Origin: Alphaproteobacteria bacterium
GTDB taxonomy: Bacteria > Pseudomonadota > Alphaproteobacteria > CAAHEQ01 > UBA3637
Reading direction: 5' to 3'
DNA: 6,021 nucleotides
Assembly: GCA_900772625.1 (NCBI GenBank)
Contig: CAAHEQ010000022.1
Coordinates: 1-6,021 of the forward strand
This document shows, piece after piece, positions 1-5,351 of this stretch (within the stretch, counting starts at the first letter, position 1; every line of letters begins with the position of its first letter). Under the pieces are notes generated by a model. It ran no database searches, had not been told where the DNA came from, and saw only the letters and a list, made by a program, of their open reading frames with translations. The position numbers and the translations under genes were made by a program.

Positions 1-311
1 AATAACTTCTTGACGCCTGATTTATAAGCGCTGTCAATCACATTACACGCAATCATCAAGTTTTGATAAATGAACTCGGCAGGATAGCGTGAGTTAGCCA
101 TAATACCGCCTACCTTGGCTGCAGCCAGAATCACATATTCGGGCTTTTGTTCTTTAAAAAAAGCCAACGTTTGCGCTTGGTTTGTTAAATCCAATTCATT
201 TAATTCGCGCGTGATAATGTTTGTATAGCCTTGGTTTTTCAGGGCGCGATAAATCGCCGAACCGACAAGGCCGTTATGACCCGCCAAAAAAATCTTTGCA
301 TCTTTTTGCAT
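1..311 (-). CDS. fcl: GDP-L-fucose synthase, N-terminal part (cut by left window edge)
   Basis: GDP-L-fucose synthase (GDP-4-keto-6-deoxymannose 3,5-epimerase/4-reductase) is the second and last step of cytoplasmic GDP-L-fucose synthesis, feeding O-antigen, capsule or other glycans. About 103 codons are visible. The N-terminus holds the NADP-binding loop GHNGLVGSA (residues 11-19), and AAAKVGGI follows, both characteristic of this short-chain dehydrogenase/reductase family. The catalytic Tyr-Lys pair would lie beyond the edge. The ATG at 309-311 is chosen because AGGAGG sits 9 nt upstream. That ribosome-binding site lies inside the last codons of gmd, and only 4 nt separate the gmd stop from this start, so the two genes are co-transcribed and probably translationally coupled. 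The family call is firm. Whether the full gene is intact cannot be seen. Confidence 0.93.
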   Translation of the reverse strand, partial: MQKDAKIFLAGHNGLVGSAIYRALKNQGYTNIITRELNELDLTNQAQTLAFFKEQKPEYVILAAAKVGGIMANSRYPAEFIYQNLMIACNVIDSAYKSGVKKL

Positions 312-315
312 GATA

Positions 316-1410
316 TTAAACCTCCTGAGGAATTAAAACTTGATAACCGTTTGTTTTTAAGAACTTTTCTTTTTGCGCTTCTTGCATATCCGATGTAATC
401 ATATCGTGAACAAGCTCTTGCAGCGAATGCTCTGAATGCCAACCGAGCTTTTCTTGCGCTTTTTTCGGATCACCCAGTAGTAAGTCAACCTCAGCGGGAC
501 GGAAATAACGCGGATCGACCTCGATTAACACTTTGCCAGAAGCCACATCAATGCCTTTTTCATTGACGCCCTCACCTTCCCACTTTAAGTCATAGCCGAG
601 CTGTTGAAATGCCAACGAGCAAAAATCACGAATAGTTGTTGTTTGCCCTGTCGCCAGTACAAAATCTTCGGGTTTTTCTTGTTGCAACATCAGCCACATT
701 CCTTTGACATAGTCCTTTGCATGACCCCAGTCGCGCTTTGATGACAAATTGCCCAAATAAAGTTTATCTTGCATTCCGAGCTTAATGCGCACCGCGGCAC
801 GCGTGATTTTGCGCGTCACAAAAGTTTCGCCTCTGCGCGGGCTTTCGTGGTTAAACAAAATGCCATTGCATGCGTACATTCCATAGCTTTCGCGGTAATT
901 CACGGTAATCCAATAGGCATAAAGCTTTGCGCACCCGTATGGTGAACGCGGGTAAAATGGTGTTGTTTCCTTTTGCGGTGTTTCTTGCACCAAACCAAAC
1001 AATTCAGAAGTAGATGCTTGATAAAAGCGTGTCTTTTTGCTCAATCCCAAAATGCGGATGGCTTCCAAAAAACGCAGTGTGCCAATGCCGTCTACATTCG
1101 CTGTATATTCAGGCATATCAAACGACACTTTGACGTGCGATTGCGCCGCCAGATTGTAAATCTCGTCAGGTTCAATTTCCTTGAGCAAACGCACAATGTT
1201 GCTTGTATCCGTTAAATCCGCGTAATGCAGAAAAAAGTTTTTGTTGTTTTCATGCACGTCTTGGTACAAATGGTCAATTCGGGATGAATTGAAAGAAGAC
1301 GCACGGCGCTTAAGGCCATGCACTTCATATCCTTTTTCTAATAGCAATTCAGCCAAATACGAACCGTCTTGACCCGTGACGCCTGTAATCAGAGCTACTT
1401 TCTTTTGCAT
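316..1410 (-). CDS. gmd: GDP-mannose 4,6-dehydratase
   Basis: This enzyme converts GDP-D-mannose to GDP-4-keto-6-deoxy-D-mannose, the substrate of the fcl product next door. The Rossmann loop TGVTGQDG is at residues 9-16, followed by the RRASSFNSSRIDHLY segment (about 35-49) typical of Gmd. The catalytic residues in STSELFG and YPRSPYGCAK are Thr134, Glu136, Tyr158 and Lys162, each two above the E. coli numbers as I recall them. NHESPRRGETFVTRKI is also typical. At 364 aa the length is normal (E. coli about 373). Two ATGs are possible, 1416 and 1410. The GGAG at about 1420-1423 is only 3 nt from the first but 9 nt from the second, so MQKKVALITG at 1410 is preferred. It heads a gmd-fcl operon and is divergent from the MATE gene. 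No defects are seen. Confidence 0.96.
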   Translation of the reverse strand: MQKKVALITGVTGQDGSYLAELLLEKGYEVHGLKRRASSFNSSRIDHLYQDVHENNKNFFLHYADLTDTSNIVRLLKEIEPDEIYNLAAQSHVKVSFDMPEYTANVDGIGTLRFLEAIRILGLSKKTRFYQASTSELFGLVQETPQKETTPFYPRSPYGCAKLYAYWITVNYRESYGMYACNGILFNHESPRRGETFVTRKITRAAVRIKLGMQDKLYLGNLSSKRDWGHAKDYVKGMWLMLQQEKPEDFVLATGQTTTIRDFCSLAFQQLGYDLKWEGEGVNEKGIDVASGKVLIEVDPRYFRPAEVDLLLGDPKKAQEKLGWHSEHSLQELVHDMITSDMQEAQKEKFLKTNGYQVLIPQEV

Positions 1411-1452
1411 AATCATTTTCTCCTTTATAAATGGTAAATCTGTTTAGGTTGC

Positions 1453-1480
1453 ATTATACTTTCTTTTATCATAAACACAA
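1453..1480 (-). promoter_or_regulatory. Predicted promoter of gmd-fcl
   Basis: On the minus strand a perfect -10 TATAAT (1453-1458) lies 16 nt downstream of a weak -35 TTGTGT (1475-1480). Transcription would start near 1446, giving a leader of about 36 nt that ends in the AAAGGAG of gmd. This is the only consensus -10 in the gap facing gmd. Confidence 0.6.
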
Positions 1481-1498
1481 GCGAAAACAACAAAAAGC

Positions 1499-1526
1499 TT
1501 GCATAAATAATCAAACGCGTTATAAA
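1499..1526 (+). promoter_or_regulatory. Predicted promoter of the MATE gene, very close to its start codon
   Basis: TATAAA at 1521-1526 matches the -10 consensus at five of six positions. A weak -35 TTGCAT is at 1499-1504, with a 16-nt spacer. A start 7-9 nt after the -10 falls at about 1533-1535, on the ATG at 1535. No Shine-Dalgarno is visible before that ATG. Confidence 0.4.
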
Positions 1527-1534
1527 TAACCTTT

Positions 1535-2869
1535 ATGGAAAAAGTAGAGATTTTTGAAAAAGCACCCGTCCGAAAAGCCATTTTTGCATTGGCTTTGCCG
1601 TCTGTATTGTCTTCAATTGTCACGATTGCTTATAATCTGGTCGATGTGTTTTTTGTGGGGCAAACGGGTGATCCTAACCAAGTCGCAGCCGTTGCTTTAG
1701 CTATGCCCGTGTTTATGCTGATGATGGCATGCGGCAGTGTGCTCGGCATTGGCGGCGGATCGCTTATTTCCAGACTTCTGGGACAAAAGCGACACGTGCA
1801 AGTTAAAAAGACTTCAGCCTTTTGCTTTTATATGTGCCTTGTTATGGGGCTGGTTTGCAACGTGCTTGTGCTAAGCCTGATGCCCTTTATTTTAAAGTGG
1901 ATAGGTTGTACAGACGCAACCCGTCATTTTGCCGAACAGTATTTAACGATTTGTGCTTTTGGCGCGTACTTTTTGTTGTTGCAAACGGCGTTCAGCTTTA
2001 TCGTGCGCTCCGAGGGCGCCTCAAAAGAGTCAATGTTTGGCATAATGCTCGGAACTATTGTGAACATTGTTCTTGATCCGATTTTCATTTTGCATCTTAA
2101 AATGGGCGTTGTTGGCGCCGCTATTGCCACCGTTATTGGTGCTTTTGTTGCGGCCGCTTATTACATCATTTATCTGTTGTGGCACAAGAAAACATATTTG
2201 TCGATTTCGCTTCGTTGGTGGCGGCCAGAGCTTGAAATTACCAAGGAAGTTTTTTGTGTTGGCTTGCCGCCATCGCTGGCGCATATGTTGATGAGCTTTT
2301 CCAACATCTTGTTAAATAATTTTTTGGTTCGATATGGGGATGATGTGATTGCCGCGATGGGCATCACGATGCGGATATTTTCATTTATCCCGATTATTCA
2401 AATCGGCTTTAGCGCGGGCATTCAGCCGCTCATCGGTTATAATTATGGAGCGAAAAATAAGCCGCGTTTAGAAGCGACTTTGGCGCAATCCAGAGTCGTT
2501 ATGCTCATCAGCGGGATTTGCTTTTTTGCTGTGCTAGAGGCTTTGTCGCCCGTTCTGACGGCGGCCTTTATCGACAATCAGCAAGTCGTTGCACACGCGA
2601 CATATTTTTTGCGTGTACAATCTTCGACAACGCCTGTGCTGGGATTCTTTTTTCTGGCGATGGCGACATTGCAAGCGCTTGGCAAAAGCACGCCCTCGCT
2701 GGTTTTATCCGTGTGTCGGCAAGGTTTTATCTTTATTCCGACTTTGTTTTTAACGGCGCACTTTTTCGGCTTAAAAGGCATTGTTTGGTCTCAGCCTGTC
2801 GCCGATGTCTTTTCGATTTTAGTCAGCTTCTTTTTGGTGCGCGCAATTTTAAAAAAGCATCTTGCTTGA
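1535..2869 (+). CDS. MATE-family multidrug/toxin efflux transporter
   Basis: This is an inner-membrane secondary transporter of the MATE family, which exports cationic drugs, dyes and metabolites using Na+ or H+ gradients. The 444 residues are hydrophobic throughout, consistent with about 12 membrane helices in two MatE halves. The first helix carries ALALPSVLSSIVTIAYNLVD, and VFFVGQTGDPNQVAAVALAMP follows; this pattern is characteristic of MATE/NorM/MepA-like proteins. GIGGGSLISRLLGQK comes after helix 2, and the second half has the matching QPLIGYNYGAKN motif (about residues 295-306). The length is normal for the family. The start ATG has no visible ribosome-binding site and lies next to a -10-like element, so the mRNA may be leaderless. 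The gene is divergent from gmd and convergent with rubrerythrin, sharing a terminator region with it. The substrate cannot be predicted. A lipid-linked sugar flippase role is not supported. Confidence 0.9.
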   Translation: MEKVEIFEKAPVRKAIFALALPSVLSSIVTIAYNLVDVFFVGQTGDPNQVAAVALAMPVFMLMMACGSVLGIGGGSLISRLLGQKRHVQVKKTSAFCFYMCLVMGLVCNVLVLSLMPFILKWIGCTDATRHFAEQYLTICAFGAYFLLLQTAFSFIVRSEGASKESMFGIMLGTIVNIVLDPIFILHLKMGVVGAAIATVIGAFVAAAYYIIYLLWHKKTYLSISLRWWRPELEITKEVFCVGLPPSLAHMLMSFSNILLNNFLVRYGDDVIAAMGITMRIFSFIPIIQIGFSAGIQPLIGYNYGAKNKPRLEATLAQSRVVMLISGICFFAVLEALSPVLTAAFIDNQQVVAHATYFLRVQSSTTPVLGFFFLAMATLQALGKSTPSLVLSVCRQGFIFIPTLFLTAHFFGLKGIVWSQPVADVFSILVSFFLVRAILKKHLA

Positions 2870-2870
2870 A

Positions 2871-2902
2871 AAAATCCCCCAGCGAATTGGCCGAGGGATT
2901 TT
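2871..2902 (-). terminator. Rho-independent terminator of the regulator-rubrerythrin operon (probably bidirectional)
   Basis: AAAATCCC (2871-2878) pairs with GGGATTTT (2895-2902). On the minus-strand RNA the stem extends to about 13 bp through two G-U wobbles and three GC pairs or wobbles around a short loop, and a run of six U follows. On the plus strand the wobbles become A-C mismatches and the U-run is four, so it should act less well for the MATE gene, whose stop is at 2867-2869. Confidence 0.8.
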
Positions 2903-2919
2903 GCCGAAAAGTTTATACG

Positions 2920-3459
2920 TTAAAAGTTATCGTTCACCATAAAAAAGTACGCTTGAGGGTGAGCGCATACAGGGCAAACTTCAGGCGCTTTTTCACCAAC
3001 GTGAATGTGTCCGCAATTGCCGCATTCCCACATAACAATGCTGCCTTTTTTGAAAACTTCACCTTTTTTGACATTGGCCAGCAACTTGCGATAGCGTTCT
3101 TCGTGACGCTTTTCAATTGCTGCCACCATTTCCATTTGAGCCGCGATTTTGGTAAAGCCTTCCTCACGGGCCGTCTTTGCCATTTGCGCGTACATATCTG
3201 TCCACTCGTAATTTTCACCGTCCGCAGCAGCTGCTAAGTTTTCCTCGGTAGACGGAACAGCGCCATCGTGCAGCGCTTTAAACCACAATTTAGCGTGCTC
3301 TTTTTCGTTATTCGCTGTCGCTTCAAACAAATCCGCAATTTGGTTGAAACCCTCTTTGCGCGCCTTGCCCGCAAAGTACGTGTATTTGTTGCGTGCTTGC
3401 GATTCACCCGCAAATGCAATTTGCAAGTTTTGCTCTGTTTTAGAACCTTTTAATTCCAT
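2920..3459 (-). CDS. rbr: Rubrerythrin
   Basis: Rubrerythrin is a cytoplasmic non-haem diiron protein that reduces hydrogen peroxide with electrons from NAD(P)H via rubredoxin-type donors; it is typical of anaerobic and microaerobic bacteria. Its 179 residues give both expected domains. The N-terminal ferritin-like four-helix bundle has the diiron ligands Glu19, Glu52 with His55 (NEKEH), Glu82 and Glu85 (ENYEW), and Glu116 with His119 (EKRH). The C-terminal rubredoxin-like FeS4 domain has Cys146-x2-Cys149 and Cys162-x2-Cys165 (CGNC...CPVC), followed by AHPQAYF. No key residue is missing. AAAGGAG stands 7 nt before the ATG. The gene starts 12 nt after the stop of the Fur/PerR-family regulator and must share its transcript. 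A perR-rubrerythrin pairing is a known peroxide-defence arrangement. It ends at the hairpin at 2871-2902. Confidence 0.97.
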   Translation of the reverse strand: MELKGSKTEQNLQIAFAGESQARNKYTYFAGKARKEGFNQIADLFEATANNEKEHAKLWFKALHDGAVPSTEENLAAAADGENYEWTDMYAQMAKTAREEGFTKIAAQMEMVAAIEKRHEERYRKLLANVKKGEVFKKGSIVMWECGNCGHIHVGEKAPEVCPVCAHPQAYFFMVNDNF

Positions 3460-3471
3460 TTTATTTCTCCT

Positions 3472-3855
3472 TTAATGTTTACATTCGGAACATACACCGT
3501 GTACGTCCAATTCGATTGAATGACAGACGCAACCTAAGTGGTGCGCCAATTCGGTTTTAGACAAAGCGGGGACAAGCCCTGTGTCTAAATCCATCACTTT
3601 GTGACAGCTTGTGCAGAAAAAATGAGCATGCGCATCAAGCCTATGATCATAATGCACAGTCTCTTCCAAGCCAACCAAGCGTTGCAATTTTCCAAGCTTT
3701 ACAAGCGAGTCTAGCGTTCTGTAAACGGTCGCCAAACCGATTTTTGGATAATCTTGATGCAAATACGCATAAGTCTGCTGCGCCGTCAAATGCTCGGGGT
3801 GCAGCTCGAACGTTTTCAATATAAGCTGTTGATTTTTTGTAAGAAAATTATCCAT
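3472..3855 (-). CDS. Fur-family metalloregulator, PerR-like metal site
   Basis: This is a DNA-binding dimeric repressor of the Fur superfamily, 127 aa, slightly short for the family (usually 135-150). The winged helix is at about residues 1-65, with recognition helix GLATVYRTLDSL. The dimerisation domain follows. Structural zinc site: Cys81-x2-Cys84 and Cys122-x2-Cys125. By alignment with Bacillus PerR (ligands His37, Asp85, His91, His93, Asp104) the regulatory metal ligands are His22, Asp70, His76, His78 and Asp89, all present. Asp rather than Glu at position 89 favours peroxide sensing by PerR. However, residue 46, after Tyr45, is Arg as in Fur, where Bacillus PerR has Asn61. Its promoter carries two Fur boxes, suggesting autoregulation. 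It is co-transcribed with rubrerythrin. It is not Irr-like, because it has the Cys4 zinc site. PerR versus Fur identity is unresolved; membership of the family is certain. Confidence 0.93.
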   Translation of the reverse strand: MDNFLTKNQQLILKTFELHPEHLTAQQTYAYLHQDYPKIGLATVYRTLDSLVKLGKLQRLVGLEETVHYDHRLDAHAHFFCTSCHKVMDLDTGLVPALSKTELAHHLGCVCHSIELDVHGVCSECKH

Positions 3856-3943
3856 TTTATCCTTTCTGCGCCATTTATCGTTGTGTTTTAATTTACTGTC
3901 GTTTTTGATAAGTGTTCTTATTTTATGGTTCTGCGTATTTTCT

Positions 3944-3964
3944 TTGACGAAAACATTTCGTCAA
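3944..3964. repeat. Perfect 9-3-9 inverted repeat in the regulator leader
   Basis: TTGACGAAA (3944-3952) and TTTCGTCAA (3956-3964) are exact reverse complements around three bases. No U-run follows on either strand, so it is not a usual terminator. It lies 89-109 bp upstream of the regulator start. It could be an RNA hairpin in the leader or a dyad operator. On the minus strand its TTGACG arm also has a weak -10 (GAAAAT) 16 nt downstream, so it may overlap a second, weaker promoter. Confidence 0.55.
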
Positions 3965-3979
3965 CGCCGAAAACTTAAA

Positions 3980-4009
3980 CTATTTTCTTAAAAAAACGCT
4001 TTTCCACAT
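3980..4009 (-). CDS. Possible nine-residue leader peptide
   Basis: In the long leader of the regulator there is an ATG (4007-4009) with AGAGGA ending 5 nt upstream, then eight sense codons and TAG. The peptide would be MWKSVFLRK. A run of seven T lies in its Val-Phe-Leu codons. It is too short to judge by coding statistics, and similar mini-ORFs arise by chance in AT-rich leaders. If real, its role would be in controlling the downstream operon, not in a product of its own. Confidence 0.2.
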   Translation of the reverse strand: MWKSVFLRK

Positions 4010-4039
4010 ATGTATCCTCTCAAAACCTTTTCTAATAAT

Positions 4040-4077
4040 GAGAATGATTTTCATTATCGAGAATGATTCTCATTATC
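4040..4077 (-). promoter_or_regulatory. Two contiguous 19-bp Fur boxes
   Basis: Read on the minus strand, GATAATGAGAATCATTCTC (4059-4077) is followed with no gap by GATAATGAAAATCATTCTC (4040-4058). The two copies differ at one base. Each matches the E. coli Fur consensus GATAATGATAATCATTATC at 17 of 19 positions. The second, with its flanks (4035-4057), is also a 23-bp palindrome with one mismatched pair. Both fit the TGAnAATnATTnTCA form apart from one edge base in the first copy. The boxes cover roughly +6 to +43 of the predicted transcript, a position suited to repression. Confidence 0.9.
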
Positions 4078-4088
4078 AAAACAATATC

Positions 4089-4117
4089 AACATACAATAG
4101 ACTTTCACGCTTGTCAA
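4089..4117 (-). promoter_or_regulatory. Promoter of the Fur-family regulator-rubrerythrin operon
   Basis: A perfect -35 TTGACA (4112-4117), preceded by C as in the CTTGAC form, is separated by 17 nt from -10 TATGTT (4089-4094; four of six). Transcription would start near 4082, immediately before the Fur boxes. The leader to the regulator ATG is then about 227 nt. No equally good promoter is seen closer to the gene. Confidence 0.75.
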
Positions 4118-4231
4118 GACTTTTGTATTAATTTTTATATTTTTTTACATCTGAAAGAGATGTCTGTTATTTTTAAAACAAAAAATATTTTAAATTACGG
4201 CATTTTGCCACAACAATGTGTATAGAAAAAC

Positions 4232-4248
4232 TTTTGCAGACTGCAAAA
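4232..4248. repeat. 17-bp operator-like dyad TTTTGCAG-A-CTGCAAAA
   Basis: This is a perfect 8-1-8 palindrome. The single-base centre makes a hairpin unlikely and fits a site bound by a dimeric protein. On the minus strand it overlaps a possible -35 (TTGCAG) 16 nt before TATACA, a weak match. No regulator gene lies next to it and I do not recognise the motif. Confidence 0.45.
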
Positions 4249-4423
4249 AGAGCATTTATCAGGGCTTATCGACTGAGTTGTTTATGCTTTAATGTATAAT
4301 TGATGATGCGCTTAATCATCACATAAAAAAGAATTGTTGTTGCCATAGGAAATTGTCTTTTGGTTTATGGAAATTAAATTGTCAGAAATCCTTGTTTATG
4401 TATCAAGCTTGTAATTTTATCAT

Positions 4424-4499
4424 TGGTGGGTGTGGCAGGATTTGAACTTGCGACCCCTACGATGTGAACGTAGTGCTCTAACCGCTGAGCTACACACCC
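4424..4499 (-). tRNA. tRNA-Val (anticodon CAC)
   Basis: The 76-nt gene folds as a full cloverleaf. The acceptor GGGTGTG pairs with CACACCC over 7 bp, followed by discriminator A and an encoded CCA end (4424-4426). The D-arm is GCTC...GAGC. The anticodon stem is CTACG/CGTAG around TTCACAT, so the anticodon is CAC, reading GUG valine codons. The T-arm is GCAAG-TTCAAAT-CCTGC, which has one A-C mismatch at pair 52-62; the other four pairs hold. The promoter directly upstream is strong. Confidence 0.96.
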
Positions 4500-4513
4500 A
4501 AAACTAATAAAAG

Positions 4514-4542
4514 CTTATACAGTCTTTCACTGGGCTTGTCAA
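4514..4542 (-). promoter_or_regulatory. Promoter of tRNA-Val, overlapping the end of the Sel1-repeat gene
   Basis: A perfect -35 TTGACA (4537-4542) and -10 TATAAG (4514-4519; five of six) are 17 nt apart. The start would be near 4507, about 8 nt before the mature tRNA 5' end. The TGA stop of the upstream gene (4539-4541) lies within the -35 box. The sequence resembles the regulator promoter: both read TTGACAAGC and contain GTGAAAG in the spacer. Confidence 0.85.
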
Positions 4543-5267
4543 GAAGTTTTTTCATCCTCGCTCACCCTTTGCGTCAAAAGGAGCTTTATTTCATCGATTT
4601 CAATCTCGGCCTGAGCAATATCCAACATCGACATTTGCCCTTTGAGATAGGTGATAATCGGCTCTATACGTTCTTTTTCGGTTATTTGAACTGTATCTGA
4701 CGCAATCGACAACCATACATAAGCACCGATCAAATTATCGTGATTAAAATGATACTGACCAAGCATCAGTTGCGCCTCGATATTTCCTTGCAAAGACTTT
4801 TTCTCAAGCAAATTGACAAATGCTTCTTCTTTTCTCAGCGCCACAAGATAGCTTAATTTTTCTTGCGCCTGCTGCCTCACTTGCGCGTCCTCAACCACAG
4901 CCAGCGCCATATACATTTCTTCAGCCTTGTCGATATCGGGGGCAACGCCTCGACCTTGAGCATACATATTCGCGCACGCCAGAGCCGCCAGCGGATTTTT
5001 ATCCGCCGCTTTGCAATATAGCTCGGCTGCTTTTTGCGGGTTTTCGCTGACAACACGGCCTTCGTCATAAATCGCTGCGGCCAAATACTGAGCCACTGAA
5101 TTACCGCGTTCGATATACGGCGCAAGCAAGTTTAATGATGCGCCTGAACCTGTTTGAAGCATTTCCATTAAAGGCGCAATCTCTTGATAATCTTCTTGTA
5201 GCGTCCCCCCATGAGCCAGCATAGGCGTCCACACACAAAGCATTAACAAGTAGAGTATTTTTTTCAT
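4539..5267 (-). CDS. Secreted Sel1-like repeat protein
   Basis: The 242-residue protein begins with a signal peptide: MKK, a hydrophobic stretch to about residue 18, and a likely cut near Ala18-His-Gly. No lipobox is seen, so it is probably periplasmic or exported. The mature part has Sel1-like (TPR-type helical) repeats. One runs at about 58-91 (AQYLAAAIYDEG...KAAELYCKAA). A second at about 92-127 has the classic YAQGRGVAPDIDKAEEMY. A degenerate one near 172-206 has AQLMLGQYHFNHD...AYVWLSIAS. Such repeats mediate protein-protein contacts; the exact role is unknown. The start at 5267 is preferred over an ATG at 5309, because GAGG lies 8 nt upstream, the signal peptide begins here, and the predicted promoter lies between the two. 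No terminator separates it from tRNA-Val, so read-through into the tRNA is possible. Confidence 0.85.
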   Translation of the reverse strand: MKKILYLLMLCVWTPMLAHGGTLQEDYQEIAPLMEMLQTGSGASLNLLAPYIERGNSVAQYLAAAIYDEGRVVSENPQKAAELYCKAADKNPLAALACANMYAQGRGVAPDIDKAEEMYMALAVVEDAQVRQQAQEKLSYLVALRKEEAFVNLLEKKSLQGNIEAQLMLGQYHFNHDNLIGAYVWLSIASDTVQITEKERIEPIITYLKGQMSMLDIAQAEIEIDEIKLLLTQRVSEDEKTS

Positions 5268-5289
5268 TTTGAAGCCCTCATTTTTAATA

Positions 5290-5295
5290 ACTATA
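5290..5295 (-). promoter_or_regulatory. Possible extended -10 of the Sel1-repeat gene
   Basis: On the minus strand TGCTATAGT has the TGn extension and a -10 matching at five of six positions. There is no good -35 (TTTTCT at 5313-5318). A start near 5283 would give a leader of about 16 nt carrying the GAGG before the ATG at 5267, and would exclude the ATG at 5309. Confidence 0.45.
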
Positions 5296-5351
5296 GCACA
5301 ACATCGCAAAAAAGAAAAGCTTTAATCGGCAAAAAGAAGAGCCTCCCAAAA

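Larger units (their letters stand above)
4083..4423. other. AT-rich gene-free stretch between the Fur-box promoter and tRNA-Val
   Basis: I see no credible coding region on either strand. The contents are the -10/-35 elements of the regulator promoter at the left end and three short dyads: ACATCT-5-AGATGT (4147-4163), TTTTGCAG-A-CTGCAAAA (4232-4248) and a TGATGAT-7-ATCATCA repeat near 4302-4322. There is also an isolated plus-strand TATAAT near 4296 with no convincing -35. No clear rho-independent terminator for the tRNA transcript is visible downstream of the tRNA. An unrecognised small RNA cannot be excluded. Confidence 0.6.

Noticed and set aside
1535..2869. Wzx-type sugar flippase, because of the neighbouring GDP-fucose genes
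   Set aside because: The N-terminal and mid-protein motifs are those of MATE exporters, the gene is divergent from gmd, and no polymerase or glycosyltransferase gene is adjacent in the window.
2518..3237. A 239-codon plus-strand open frame
   Set aside because: It overlaps the 3' end of the MATE gene in another frame, runs through the terminator and lies antisense to rubrerythrin. Both overlapped genes are well supported and its composition (many Cys, Arg, Phe) is that of a shadow frame.
3472..3855. Assignment of the regulator as Irr or Zur
   Set aside because: It keeps the Cys4 structural zinc site and lacks the HHH haem-related motif of Irr; the residue pattern at the regulatory site fits PerR/Fur better than Zur.
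3980..4082. A RyhB-like Fur-repressed small RNA starting at 4082
   Set aside because: The Fur boxes fit, but no hairpin followed by a U-run is found on the minus strand before the regulator; the AAAAGCGTTTTTTT run near 3991-4003 gives only a 4-bp AT stem.
4067..4098. Divergent plus-strand promoter sharing the Fur boxes (TTCTCA / TACAAT)
   Set aside because: The spacer would be 20 nt, and no gene lies downstream on the plus strand within the window.
4302..4322. TGATGAT-7-ATCATCA repeat as a terminator
   Set aside because: The stem is AT-rich, 7 bp with a 7-nt loop, and is not followed by a U-run on either strand.
5268..5309. Upstream start for the Sel1-repeat protein (MRCCAIVIKNEGFK extension)
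   Set aside because: It has no ribosome-binding site, would bury the signal peptide behind a polar stretch, and lies upstream of the likely promoter at 5290-5295.
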